Source: an uncultured Clostridia bacterium (GTDB lineage: Bacteria; Bacillota; Clostridia; Oscillospirales; Oscillospiraceae). From it: DNA of 16,880 bases. Within the stretch, counting starts at the first letter, position 1. Each line of letters begins with the position of its first letter. Of this stretch, positions 1 through 7,121 are shown piece by piece. Below the pieces are notes generated by a model. The model was not told where the DNA came from. It saw only the letters and a list, made by a program, of their open reading frames with translations, and did not search any database. Location of the stretch: assembly GCA_945918815.1 (NCBI GenBank), contig CAMEIU010000025.1, forward strand, positions 1 through 16,880. Reading direction: 5' to 3'. Position numbers and translations under genes: made by a program.

Positions 1-168
1 CTTCACGTCGCCCTCCATGACCTGCTGCTTGGTCGCCAGCACCTCCACCGAGGTCACCAGCTTGTCCAGGTTGTCCTGCCGCTTCTCCATCTCGTCCAGC
101 CGGTGGGTATTGGATTTGCTCCTCTGGTCCACCCGTTCCAGCTGCTTTGCAAGATCGATTTCATCCAT
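1..168 (-). CDS. XhlA-like lysis-associated protein, N-terminal part (cut by window edge)
   Basis: The visible part is 56 codons starting MDEIDLAKQLERVDQRSKSN, and it runs off the left edge without a stop. The start is set by a GGAGG motif seven bases upstream of the ATG. The sequence is charged and heptad-like (THRLDEMEKRQDNLDKL), predicting a coiled coil. This resembles the N-terminus of the phage XhlA/haemolysin family, small proteins with a coiled coil followed by one C-terminal membrane span that act with a holin and an endolysin in host lysis. The membrane span would lie outside the window, so the family call rests on the N-terminal pattern and on the position at the 3' end of a phage tail operon. 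It lies 18 bases downstream of the preceding small gene. A different coiled-coil tail protein is possible. Confidence 0.62.
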   Translation of the reverse strand, partial: MDEIDLAKQLERVDQRSKSNTHRLDEMEKRQDNLDKLVTSVEVLATKQQVMEGDVK

Positions 169-186
169 CTCTGTCCTCCTGACCGG

Positions 187-363
187 TTACTCTGTGAAGC
201 CGTACTTTCGCAGCACCGCCAGGACCGTCTCGTCCGTCAGCAGCTTTTTCACCTGGCCGGGCGGAAGAGCCAAGAGTGCGCCGGTCAGAACCTCCATGTC
301 CGACGCCTTCTCCACCTTCTCGGCCAGTCTGGCCTTCATGTCATTCAGTTCTTTCCGATTCAT
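187..363 (-). CDS. small phage protein of unknown function (58 aa)
   Basis: This 58-residue frame begins MNRKELNDMKARLAEKVEKA and ends LAVLRKYGFTE. Its ATG overlaps the TGA of the preceding gene (ATGA, 360-363), which suggests translational coupling and is the main support for it being real. It is probably all-helical with no membrane span and no recognised motif. The position between the tail proteins and the XhlA-like gene fits the small XkdX-type accessory proteins that phages often carry there, but I do not recognise a family. The function is unknown. Confidence 0.6.
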   Translation of the reverse strand: MNRKELNDMKARLAEKVEKASDMEVLTGALLALPPGQVKKLLTDETVLAVLRKYGFTE

Positions 364-710
364 CCCAGCACCTCCAAAAGCTCCTCCAGGGCCTCGCGGT
401 CCGTGATCTTGCCCATCTTGACGGTGACCGTGCCGTCCCGGTTATCCGTCACCGGCCCGGCCACGCTGAACGCGCTGTTGTCATAGATCTCTTCCTCCGG
501 CGTCACGGTCTCGCCGGTGGATTGGTCCACATAGCTGTCCGCCTGGTACACAATAGACCAGGCAAGGCCTTCCACAAACAGCTCCATGGCCTCCTGGTAA
601 GTGAGGCTGCAGGTGACGGCCTTGCTCTCCCGGCCGTCCCAGTCGCCGTCTGCCAGCCGCCCCCGGATGGTCGCCGGGAGCCGCTGTTCTCCGATTTTTA
701 CATAAGTCAT
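360..710 (-). CDS. phage hypothetical protein, tail-region accessory (116 aa)
   Basis: This is a complete 116-residue frame starting MTYVKIGEQRLPATIRGRL. The start is supported by GGGAGG six bases upstream. It lies 12 bases downstream of the 142-residue gene and overlaps the next small gene by four bases, so it belongs to the structural operon. The middle (TYQEAMELFVEGLAWSIVYQ) looks helical, and the end (DNRDGTVTVKMGKITDREAL) looks like a short beta strand followed by a helix. No signal peptide or membrane span is apparent. Proteins of this type occur near the tail-fibre end of Clostridia prophages as far as I recall, but I cannot assign a role. It could be a fibre assembly or baseplate accessory protein. 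Confidence 0.65.
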   Translation of the reverse strand: MTYVKIGEQRLPATIRGRLADGDWDGRESKAVTCSLTYQEAMELFVEGLAWSIVYQADSYVDQSTGETVTPEEEIYDNSAFSVAGPVTDNRDGTVTVKMGKITDREALEELLEVLG

Positions 711-722
711 AAGATACCTCCC

Positions 723-1151
723 TTAATCATGGATATAAATCCAGGCAGAACTGTAATCCGAAGCCAAATTGAATTGGATGGTCGCGTCTTTTGTCGGATA
801 AAAATAATAGAATTCAGAATTCCTTCCCGTCTCACTCACATACCGATTGTTGTAATAGATTCCATAGGCGGATATGGCGGATACATAGCAGTAAACTTCC
901 GTACCGGGCGCAACCTTGAGCGGAGAGGAAGCGGAACTGACGTATTTCTTGCCGTCGATTTCGATGTAGCAGGTTCCGCTTTCGCCCGATCCCTCCAGGG
1001 TCAGCGTCAGACCGTTGGAGAATGGGACATCGTACAGGGTTCCGCCCGCCATGGTCCGGCCGCCGGAAATTCCATAGGCCGTGCCGCCGGTCATGGTCCT
1101 TCCGCCGGTGACCGCATAGGCCGTACCGCCGGTCATCGTCTTATGCGCCAT
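723..1151 (-). CDS. phage structural accessory protein with triple N-terminal GGT repeat (142 aa)
   Basis: The 142-residue product opens with three imperfect copies of a 14-residue unit of the form TMTGGTAYAVTGGR (residues 5-44 approximately: TMTGGTAY, TMTGGTAY, TMAGGTLY). A beta-rich, Tyr- and Ser-rich segment follows (SNGLTLTLEGSGESGTCYIE, then several aromatic residues such as YGIYYNN and EFYYFYP). No signal peptide or membrane span is seen. The ribosome binding site is weak (GGTGA), and the gene starts 11 bases after the stop of the collagen-like fibre gene, so coupled translation is likely. Position and composition suggest a small virion-surface or fibre-tip protein. The aromatic C-terminal part could be a carbohydrate-binding fold, but that is inference. 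I do not recognise a named family. Confidence 0.65.
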   Translation of the reverse strand: MAHKTMTGGTAYAVTGGRTMTGGTAYGISGGRTMAGGTLYDVPFSNGLTLTLEGSGESGTCYIEIDGKKYVSSASSPLKVAPGTEVYCYVSAISAYGIYYNNRYVSETGRNSEFYYFYPTKDATIQFNLASDYSSAWIYIHD

Positions 1152-1162
1152 TTCATCACCGC

Positions 1163-2560
1163 CTATTCATAGGTCCAGTTGATCTGGCCGTTGACCGTGG
1201 GATCCGTCTCCGCAGCATAGAGGGCCGTGTTCCGCAGCTGCGCCGCCGTACCCGCGCCGGACAGGGCGTAGGCCGCCCCGGTGAAGGTCCCGCCGCTTTT
1301 GGGCATGGCCGCGTTGGCCAGGTCATAGGCCTGTTTCACCGCCGAGGACGTGGCCGCCGTGGCGGTACTGGTACTGCTGACGCTGGAGGACAGGGCCGGA
1401 ATCGACGGGCCTGTCACGGAATCCGACGTGCCGTCCGTATAGGTCACGGTCCACAGCTTTGTGCCGGAATCGTAGGTCATGGACGAGACGCCCCGGCCCG
1501 CCGTTCCATGTGGCCCCGTTTCGCCCGTATCGCCCTTCTCGCCCTTTTCCCCTTTCAGGGCCGCCAGCTGCGCCTCCGTGAAGTCGGCGTAGGTGAAGGG
1601 ATCGCCTTTGGGTCCTGTGGCTCCCGTCGCGCCCTGGGGACCTGTGGCCCCGGTGTCCCCCTTGGGACCCTGGGGCCCTGTGTCGCCGGTGTCGCCCTTT
1701 GGCCCTTGGGGTCCCGTGTCGCCGGTGTCCCCCTTGGGACCCTGGGGGCCGGTATCGCCTTTTGCGCCTTGGATCGGCCCGTTGTTGACCCAGCCGTTGC
1801 TTTGGCTATAGATGTAGATGTCATAGGGCTCCGCCGTTCCCACGCCGTAGGCGTCGCCTGCCGCTGGATTGGCGACGGCGGCCTCCAGCGCGGCGGCGGA
1901 CCCATAGTAGTCCAACACCCGGAATCCGGAGCCGGGGTCGCCCTTGGGGCCCTGGGGTCCCTGGGGGCCTGCCGCGCCCCGGGGCAGCACAAAGTTCAAA
2001 ACCGCCGCCGATGCTGTGCCCCCGTTGGTCACCGCCGCATCTGTGCCCGACCCGGCGGTCTCCACGGTTCCCACGGTCACCGTGGCCGCTTTTCCGTCCA
2101 GTTCTCCGGACGCTCTGGCGGCCAGCAGTTCGTCCTTGACGGTTCTGGCCTCCTGGGCCGCCGCATCGGCTGCGCCCGCTGCCGCCATCACCTGCTCGAA
2201 CACCGTGGGCGTGTACCGCTCCGGCTCGCCGCCGGCTTTCCGTCCGGCCTCCAGAATCCGCACCGGGTTGGTCATCCGCACAGTGCGGAGGACCGCCACG
2301 GAATCGCCCTGGTTTTTGTAGCCGTGGCAGGCCACATACAGATCGCCCCGGCGGCCCACATTGTCCGGCAGCCAGGTCCGGCCGTTGTAGATCAGCTCCG
2401 CCGTCTCCGGGCCGTTCTGAAACACCACCACCTTCACCAGGCCGTCCCACTCCCGGTCGAACTCCAGCGTGAAGGTGTAGGCCCCGGACGTATCCGCCAC
2501 CACCGGCCGGAAGCCCTTGCGGGTAATCCGCTTGTCCTTGATAAAGAACTCTAAATTCAC
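1163..2560 (-). CDS. phage tail fibre protein with collagen-like repeats (465 aa)
   Basis: The domains in order are: an N-terminal beta-rich domain (1-105, MNLEFFIKDKRITRKGFRPV), which in phages usually anchors the fibre to the baseplate; a helical Ala-rich stretch (115-155); a short Gly-X-Y tract (195-210); a globular insert (211-262); a longer collagen-like tract (265-320, repeated GPQGPKGDTGDT); a third tract (337-356); and a C-terminal part with the fibre motif PKSGGTFTG (420-428). Gly-X-Y tracts in phage fibres trimerise into rigid collagen-type rods. The start is GTG, preceded by AGGGGGAG. The gene lies 31 bases downstream of the other fibre gene. It probably forms part of the host-recognition apparatus. 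No clear catalytic domain is seen. Confidence 0.82.
   Translation of the reverse strand: MNLEFFIKDKRITRKGFRPVVADTSGAYTFTLEFDREWDGLVKVVVFQNGPETAELIYNGRTWLPDNVGRRGDLYVACHGYKNQGDSVAVLRTVRMTNPVRILEAGRKAGGEPERYTPTVFEQVMAAAGAADAAAQEARTVKDELLAARASGELDGKAATVTVGTVETAGSGTDAAVTNGGTASAAVLNFVLPRGAAGPQGPQGPKGDPGSGFRVLDYYGSAAALEAAVANPAAGDAYGVGTAEPYDIYIYSQSNGWVNNGPIQGAKGDTGPQGPKGDTGDTGPQGPKGDTGDTGPQGPKGDTGATGPQGATGATGPKGDPFTYADFTEAQLAALKGEKGEKGDTGETGPHGTAGRGVSSMTYDSGTKLWTVTYTDGTSDSVTGPSIPALSSSVSSTSTATAATSSAVKQAYDLANAAMPKSGGTFTGAAYALSGAGTAAQLRNTALYAAETDPTVNGQINWTYE
1643..1750 (-). repeat. 36-bp tandem repeats encoding collagen units
   Basis: Three consecutive 36-base units each encode GPQGPKGDTGDT (the last ends GAT). 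The first and third are closer to each other at the DNA level than to the middle unit, which uses different synonymous codons, so the array is not a fresh duplication. Such arrays are prone to copy-number change by slippage or recombination, which would change fibre length. Confidence 0.8.
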
Positions 2561-2591
2561 CGTCTGTCTCCCCCTTTCCTGCGGAGACCCA

Positions 2592-4001
2592 TCAATACAC
2601 CGCCGCCCAGTTGTAGGCGACGCCGCTGCGGTTGCCGTACTTGGTGGCTGGATTTGTCACGCTGCTGCCGGCGTTCCGTCGGAAGGTCAGCGCCGAACCG
2701 GACAGGGACACGGTGTTGGAATAGGTCGTTGTACCGCCGGAGGTGGACCCGGTATAGAGCTCCCCGGCGGCGGCTCCGTTGCCCAGCACAATGGGGTTGT
2801 CCTCCATGGCCTTGCTGTTGTAGTCGGAAGTGGGACCGGCGCCGGGCCAGATCACCAGCAGCTTTGGCGTCAGGGGCAGGGTCAGGGTCCGGTCTTCCCC
2901 GGTGCCCGTATAGGAGCCGGTCTGCATTCTGAGGGAACCCAGGTCCCCGATCACCTGCTCCTTGGACAGGAAGCCCATGGCCCCGCCGCCGGTGGTCTTC
3001 AGATATTGATCGGCCGCCAGGGCGGAAAGTCCCGTGCCGCCCCGGCTGATGGGCAGCGTCTCAAAGCCGGTCTGATGCCAGCTCCCCGGCGCCGTCTGGA
3101 TATAGACCTCTCTGGGCAGCGACGCCGTGGTAAAGGGGACCAGGGACGCCAGCAGAGCCGGCCAGTCGGACAGTCTCCGGCAGTCCGTCAGCCGGGCCTC
3201 CACCGCGTCGGCGTTGACCACGGCGAAGTGGGTCAGGGTCACGCTGCCCACCGCCAGGGACGCCGCAGGCCACTGGGCCGTCACCGTCAGGGCAAGGCCG
3301 CCCGCGCTGTCCAGGGCCGTCTCAAAGACGCCGCCGCCTGTGGACAGGTCCTGGCTTGCGCCGTTGAGACTCAGGGTCAAACTTGTCATCTGACTGTCCG
3401 GATCCGAGGCCCGCAGGGATACGAACACCTTCTGTCCCGCCGTGCCCAGCGCCTTCAGGCTTTGGGACAGGCTGGCCGTGACCACGGAGCCGTTTCCGGT
3501 GAGCTTCCAGCCGTTGTCCACGGCCTCCACGGTTCCGCCGGAAACGCTCCATTGGGAACCGGCCAGATTCTCCACGGTGAACGAGGGCCGCAGCCACACC
3601 TGCCCGATGGGAAAATCCGTGTCCGGCTTCTGGTCCGCGCCCGGCGTGTCCATGGACACCCAGGGCCGCCCGCCATAGGTCCGGGCCAGCAGCGCGTCCG
3701 CCAGCTTTTCCTTGGTGACGGAGCCGTTGACGATCTGTGCGGCGGCGGCGCTCTGCACCGCGCCGTAGACCTCCAGAATGGCCGCCTGAACGCTGTCGGC
3801 CTCCAATCCCTGGCCCTGGAAGGGCAGCTGGGCCGCCGCCGTGGGATCGTTCAGGGCGTCCACCAGCTTGTTGAGCCCATTCCGGGCCTCGTCGTGGAGC
3901 AGCTGCAAATCCGCCCTCACCTGGGCCTCGCTGGGCTCATAGGTGGGAAAGTCCTGGGCGTTGGTCCAGGACTTCGTAAATTGTAATTTCTCAAACGCCA
4001 A
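2592..4001 (-). CDS. phage tail fibre / receptor-binding-type protein (469 aa)
   Basis: The N-terminal ~50 residues (KSWTNAQDFPTYEPSEAQVR, then ADLQLLHDEARNGLN) match a pattern I recognise from tail proteins of gut Firmicutes phages. A middle beta-rich domain (about 140-265, with GSQWSVSGGTVEAVDNGWKL) looks like a carbohydrate-binding-type sandwich. The motif LPISRGGTG (316-324) is a classic phage tail-fibre signature. The C-terminal ~120 residues (SYTGTGEDRTLTLPLTPKLL onward) look like a distal beta domain for receptor contact. The start is TTG, with AAAGGAG nine bases upstream and no in-frame ATG near it. Its 3' neighbour is the collagen-like fibre, so the two probably assemble on the same virion. 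No hydrolase residues are evident, so it is more likely a binding than a degrading protein. Confidence 0.78.
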   Translation of the reverse strand: MAFEKLQFTKSWTNAQDFPTYEPSEAQVRADLQLLHDEARNGLNKLVDALNDPTAAAQLPFQGQGLEADSVQAAILEVYGAVQSAAAAQIVNGSVTKEKLADALLARTYGGRPWVSMDTPGADQKPDTDFPIGQVWLRPSFTVENLAGSQWSVSGGTVEAVDNGWKLTGNGSVVTASLSQSLKALGTAGQKVFVSLRASDPDSQMTSLTLSLNGASQDLSTGGGVFETALDSAGGLALTVTAQWPAASLAVGSVTLTHFAVVNADAVEARLTDCRRLSDWPALLASLVPFTTASLPREVYIQTAPGSWHQTGFETLPISRGGTGLSALAADQYLKTTGGGAMGFLSKEQVIGDLGSLRMQTGSYTGTGEDRTLTLPLTPKLLVIWPGAGPTSDYNSKAMEDNPIVLGNGAAAGELYTGSTSGGTTTYSNTVSLSGSALTFRRNAGSSVTNPATKYGNRSGVAYNWAAVY

Positions 4002-4038
4002 AATGAATTGCTCCTTTCTTTTTCAGCCTCGCACGCCG

Positions 4039-4064
4039 TAGGGGCGGCTATCAGCCGCCCGTTG
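4039..4064. repeat. dispersed GTAGGGGCGGC hairpin repeat, copy A
   Basis: The arms GGGCGGCT (4042-4049) and AGCCGCCC (4053-4060) form an 8-bp perfect stem with a 3-base loop, flanked by GTAG and GTTGGG. It sits in the 78-bp gap between the small membrane protein gene and the fibre gene of the phage operon. The same core recurs at 7073-7092. There is no T-run, so it is not an intrinsic terminator, but the hairpin could stabilise or process the phage transcript. Confidence 0.8.
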
Positions 4065-4079
4065 GGCGCAGGACTGTTT

Positions 4080-4283
4080 TCAGTTCCCGTCGTCCTCCGC
4101 CCCGTAGGCCCGCTGGGCGCTGTAGCCCATGAGCAGGTCGAAGGCCGCCTTGTCCTCCTGCATCCGCTGCAGTTCCTGCGCTTCCGGGCGCCGGGGCGCA
4201 GGGGGCTTTTCCCGGGCCGCCGTCTTCCGCCCAGCCCAGAAGCCCAGGGCCACCAGGACAATTCCGATCAATACCTCCAGCAT
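4080..4283 (-). CDS. small single-span membrane protein in phage operon (67 aa)
   Basis: The 67-residue product starts MLEVLIGIVLVALGFWAGRK. Residues 3-18 form one strongly hydrophobic span, followed by a basic and proline-rich cytoplasmic-type segment (KPPAPRRPEAQELQRMQ) and an acidic tail. The ATG has an excellent AGGAGG six to seven bases upstream, and that site overlaps the stop of the 704-residue gene, so the two are tightly coupled. Topology predicts a short outside N-terminus and an inside C-terminus. Small membrane proteins between tail genes may help virion assembly at the membrane or DNA entry, but no function can be assigned. A holin is less likely because only one span is present and the lysis genes lie at the other end. 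Confidence 0.7.
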   Translation of the reverse strand: MLEVLIGIVLVALGFWAGRKTAAREKPPAPRRPEAQELQRMQEDKAAFDLLMGYSAQRAYGAEDDGN

Positions 4284-4294
4284 ATGCGTTCCTC

Positions 4295-6409
4295 CTATCT
4301 GTCCCGTCTGACGTAGGTGAAATAGATCTCCGCCGACACCACCGACATATCGCAGCCCGGCTCGCTGTTTTCCAGGCGGATGGTGAAGTGGCGAACAGGG
4401 CGGCAGCCGGGCTCCCGCACGGCCACATGGGCAAACCGCCGCACCCCCAGGAACCGCTGCGCCAGATTACGGGGAGCCAGCCGCCAGCTGAAGCTGGTGA
4501 TGGGCGTCAGCTCCTTCCGCTGTTCATAGTCGGTGCCGTACCAGATGCGCAGCACGGAATCCGTGTCGGACCGGGTGGTCAGGATCACCCGGCGGACGTT
4601 TTTCAGCCGGTCGTAGCTGCCGAAATCCTGGGCCGCAAACTGATACACCTTCTCGATGGCCCCGCCGTAGTCCCGGAAGTTCCGCACAAACCGGCTGACC
4701 CGGCCCTGGCCATCCAGGTGATACACCCGCCGGACGCCGGTGAAGGGGGCGTCTCCGTCGTCGCCCTGGGGCAGGCTGTCGCCCCGGAAGAAGGCGGCGG
4801 CGGGAATGCCTGTAAAATAGAACCAACTGGGCTTCCGGTCCGTGGACAGGGCATAGTCCCACACATAGGCGTGATCCCCGGTGCAGACCCAGTAGCGGTC
4901 CCCGTCGTCCAGGCTGCAAACGGTCTCCGCCCGGCGCACATCGTCCAGAAGCCCCGGGCGGCTGTCGCAGCCGTTGACGTTCCGGGAGATGCCCTCCACG
5001 ATGTTCTCCAAAGCCGCCGTGGTGTCCTTGAGCAGGTACACGCCGCCGTAGGTGTTGCACCAGACCAGGTTGTTCTCCACCAGCTGGATGGTCCAGGGCA
5101 GGTCGCAGCCGATGGCGGCGTTGACCGGGGTATAGTCCAGGGTCAGATAGGCCCGGCTTCCGATGGTCTGGGTGCCCATGAGACAGCGGCCGACGGCGTG
5201 CTCCTTGAAAACCACCAGGTAGCCCGCCTGCTTGCCGAAGCCCGTGACCCGCTCCGGATTGTCTCCGGCCAGATTGTAGTGCTCCATAGGAAAATAGCCC
5301 GGATCCATGTGGATGTGGTTGCCGTTCCAGAAATAGGCGTTGGGCTGGGCGTCGGACCCGGCCAGCACCGTCACCGCCCCGCCGGCGCCGCCGTAGACGC
5401 AGGCATACCGGCAGTCCATAACGCTGTTGTAGGCGTCCTCGTTGGACTTGGAGTAGGTGATCTGCACCGTATTGTTCACCGGCGGCTCCTGGACCGGCGG
5501 CGCAATGTCAAAGGTCACGACGCCGTTCTCCAGATCCGCCGTGTAAGCGGTCACGGTCTCGCCGTCCACAGTCACCTCCGTCACCGCGTCCACCTCCTGC
5601 ACCGGCAGACGGTAGGCCCGGACGCCCACGGCGTACAGCACATCCACCACGGCATCCTGGGCCGGGGCGTCGGCAAAGGTCACGGTCAGATGATCGTCGG
5701 ACACGGTGTAATCCGTCTCCGGGATCAGCGTTCCATCCACATAGACCTGGACGATCCTTGTCACCGGCTCGTTGTCCTGGCTGGCAAACACGAACTGGGG
5801 CGCCGTGCCCGTACCCGTGAAGCTGACGCCCTGGATGGTTTCGGCGGCGTTGTACCAGACGGTCTTCCTGGGGCTCAGCCGGTTCTCCGGCTGGTACAGA
5901 TCTCCGGCCCCCTCGGAAGGGGAGCCGTTGATCACCGTCACCGGCACATAGGCCTCCACGTCCGCCGCCGTCAGGCCACCGGCCTCGTCATAGGTAATGG
6001 CCTTGTAGATTCCCTTGGTCTTGTAATAGAGGGCGTCCTGGTAGCGGTAGAAGGTCCCGCGGATCTGCGGCAGGCCGCCGCAGAGCTTGGTCAGGGTCAT
6101 GTCCGCCTGGGGCAGCCCGGCGTAGATTCCGTCGCCGATGTGGAACACCGCATAGCCCCAGAACAGGCCCTCATAACAGCCCAGGCCCTTGCCCAGGCTC
6201 TGGTCATATACATATTCCTGTCCGTCCCGGCAGCCCAGCAGGCCGTCCCGCCACCAGAGGTTTTTCATGTCCGGGCTCTGGTCTCCATCCATGCGGTAGT
6301 CCAGCTCCCATAAATTCAGCCCGCCGGACAGGTTCCGGCAGGCCGCCACTTTTTCCTCGTTCTGGTCCGGCAGGCTGTTCAGGAAGGACCAAACGCTTTT
6401 CACTGCCAA
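4295..6409 (-). CDS. large putative tail hub / tail tube-type phage structural protein (704 aa)
   Basis: The N-terminal pattern GGLNLWELDYRMDGDQSPDM followed by KNLWWRDGLLGCRDG resembles the start of phage tail hub and DNA-stabilisation-type proteins built on a beta-propeller ('gain of N-terminal GG-N, QSPDM-N, G-L-R-G' pattern). Residues ~205-330 hold two successive small beta domains (VYVDGTLIPETDYTVSDDHL, then EVTVDGETVTAYTADLENGV), probably Ig-like insertions. The rest has repeated Trp/Tyr/Gly blades (WTIQLVENNLVWCNTYGGVY). The start is TTG, chosen because AAGGAGGG lies eight bases upstream and the next in-frame GTG would be too far. It lies 13 bases after the connector gene. The protein is likely the hub that the genome passes through. 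The family assignment is by pattern only. Confidence 0.68.
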   Translation of the reverse strand: MAVKSVWSFLNSLPDQNEEKVAACRNLSGGLNLWELDYRMDGDQSPDMKNLWWRDGLLGCRDGQEYVYDQSLGKGLGCYEGLFWGYAVFHIGDGIYAGLPQADMTLTKLCGGLPQIRGTFYRYQDALYYKTKGIYKAITYDEAGGLTAADVEAYVPVTVINGSPSEGAGDLYQPENRLSPRKTVWYNAAETIQGVSFTGTGTAPQFVFASQDNEPVTRIVQVYVDGTLIPETDYTVSDDHLTVTFADAPAQDAVVDVLYAVGVRAYRLPVQEVDAVTEVTVDGETVTAYTADLENGVVTFDIAPPVQEPPVNNTVQITYSKSNEDAYNSVMDCRYACVYGGAGGAVTVLAGSDAQPNAYFWNGNHIHMDPGYFPMEHYNLAGDNPERVTGFGKQAGYLVVFKEHAVGRCLMGTQTIGSRAYLTLDYTPVNAAIGCDLPWTIQLVENNLVWCNTYGGVYLLKDTTAALENIVEGISRNVNGCDSRPGLLDDVRRAETVCSLDDGDRYWVCTGDHAYVWDYALSTDRKPSWFYFTGIPAAAFFRGDSLPQGDDGDAPFTGVRRVYHLDGQGRVSRFVRNFRDYGGAIEKVYQFAAQDFGSYDRLKNVRRVILTTRSDTDSVLRIWYGTDYEQRKELTPITSFSWRLAPRNLAQRFLGVRRFAHVAVREPGCRPVRHFTIRLENSEPGCDMSVVSAEIYFTYVRRDR

Positions 6410-6422
6410 ACGCGCTCCCTCC

Positions 6423-7025
6423 TTACAGGCCGTAGACGTCCTCGGTCACGGTGCAGTCCGTGGCCGGGCCCTCCTGGAGCCGGGCCAGCTTCATTTCAAA
6501 TTCGTTGTACAGGGCTCCATAGAGGAAGCTGTTGTCCTCCATGGCCAGATGGGCCGCCACATAGAAGGCCACCGCCGCCTGGGCCTCCGGCGGGCAGTCG
6601 AGAAAATCCCCATCCTCCGGCGTCCCCTCGGGCACATAGGGATAGCGGAAATACTCCACCTTGTAGACCCCCTGGTCCGCCGCCGGAATCAGGATCTGCC
6701 GTCCCCCCACCAGCCGGTACCTGTGGTACCGGGTGTAGCAGCCCTGCGGGTCCAGGCGGATCAGGCCGCCGCTCATCATCTGGAAGAAATCGTCGGGCAC
6801 CTCGTAGACCAGCATCTCTCCCACGCGCTCCGGCGAAACCAGATCGGCCACCGCCCGCAGCTTCCTGGCCGTGGTGGTCACATAGTAGAGGCCGTCCCGG
6901 GTCAAAGCCGGAATCCGCGCCACATCATCGGCCTGATTGTTGTACGTCAAAGGCACCATGTCCCCCGCCACCGAATACTGATTGAGCAGCTGCAAGACAT
7001 AGTCCTTCATCTCTCCATAGGTCAT
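6423..7025 (-). CDS. putative phage head-tail connector / tail accessory protein (200 aa)
   Basis: The product starts MTYGEMKDYVLQLLNQYSVA. This ATG is chosen over longer upstream frames because GAGGAGG lies about seven bases before it. The layout is an N-terminal helix, a central segment (LVYEVPDDFFQMMSGGLIRL, with YHRYRLVGGRQILIP), and a C-terminal helical part (AQAAVAFYVAAHLAMEDNSF) with ALYNEFEMKLARLQEG. This arrangement is typical of neck/adaptor proteins of phage heads, where a helical bundle carries a small beta sheet. The gene sits directly between the capsid gene and the large tail hub gene, which is the usual place for a connector. Function by position and pattern, not by a diagnostic motif. 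Confidence 0.62.
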   Translation of the reverse strand: MTYGEMKDYVLQLLNQYSVAGDMVPLTYNNQADDVARIPALTRDGLYYVTTTARKLRAVADLVSPERVGEMLVYEVPDDFFQMMSGGLIRLDPQGCYTRYHRYRLVGGRQILIPAADQGVYKVEYFRYPYVPEGTPEDGDFLDCPPEAQAAVAFYVAAHLAMEDNSFLYGALYNEFEMKLARLQEGPATDCTVTEDVYGL

Positions 7026-7056
7026 AGATGATCCTCCTCTCCAAATCATAATCCCA

Positions 7057-7109
7057 CCCTTCGTGCCCCGTAGGGGCGGCTATCAGCCGCCCACATGGGG
7101 CACGAAGGG
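7057..7109. repeat. nested palindrome with dispersed GTAGGGGCGGC hairpin, copy B
   Basis: The outer arms CCCTTCGTGCCCC (7057-7069) and GGGGCACGAAGGG (7097-7109) are a perfect 13-bp inverted repeat. They enclose the inner hairpin GGGCGGCT/AGCCGCCC (7074-7081 with 7085-7092). The inner core is identical to copy A. The element fills most of the gap between the capsid and connector genes. In RNA it would form a long two-part stem, able to act as a processing or stability element that sets capsid mRNA apart from downstream tail mRNA. No U-run follows. Confidence 0.85.
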
Positions 7110-7121
7110 GATGTCGGATTG

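Noticed and set aside
4388..6313. 641-codon open frame on the plus strand opposite the tail hub gene
   Set aside because: Its composition is that of a GC-bias shadow, and it has no ribosome site or recognisable motif, whereas the minus-strand gene is tightly packed with its neighbours.
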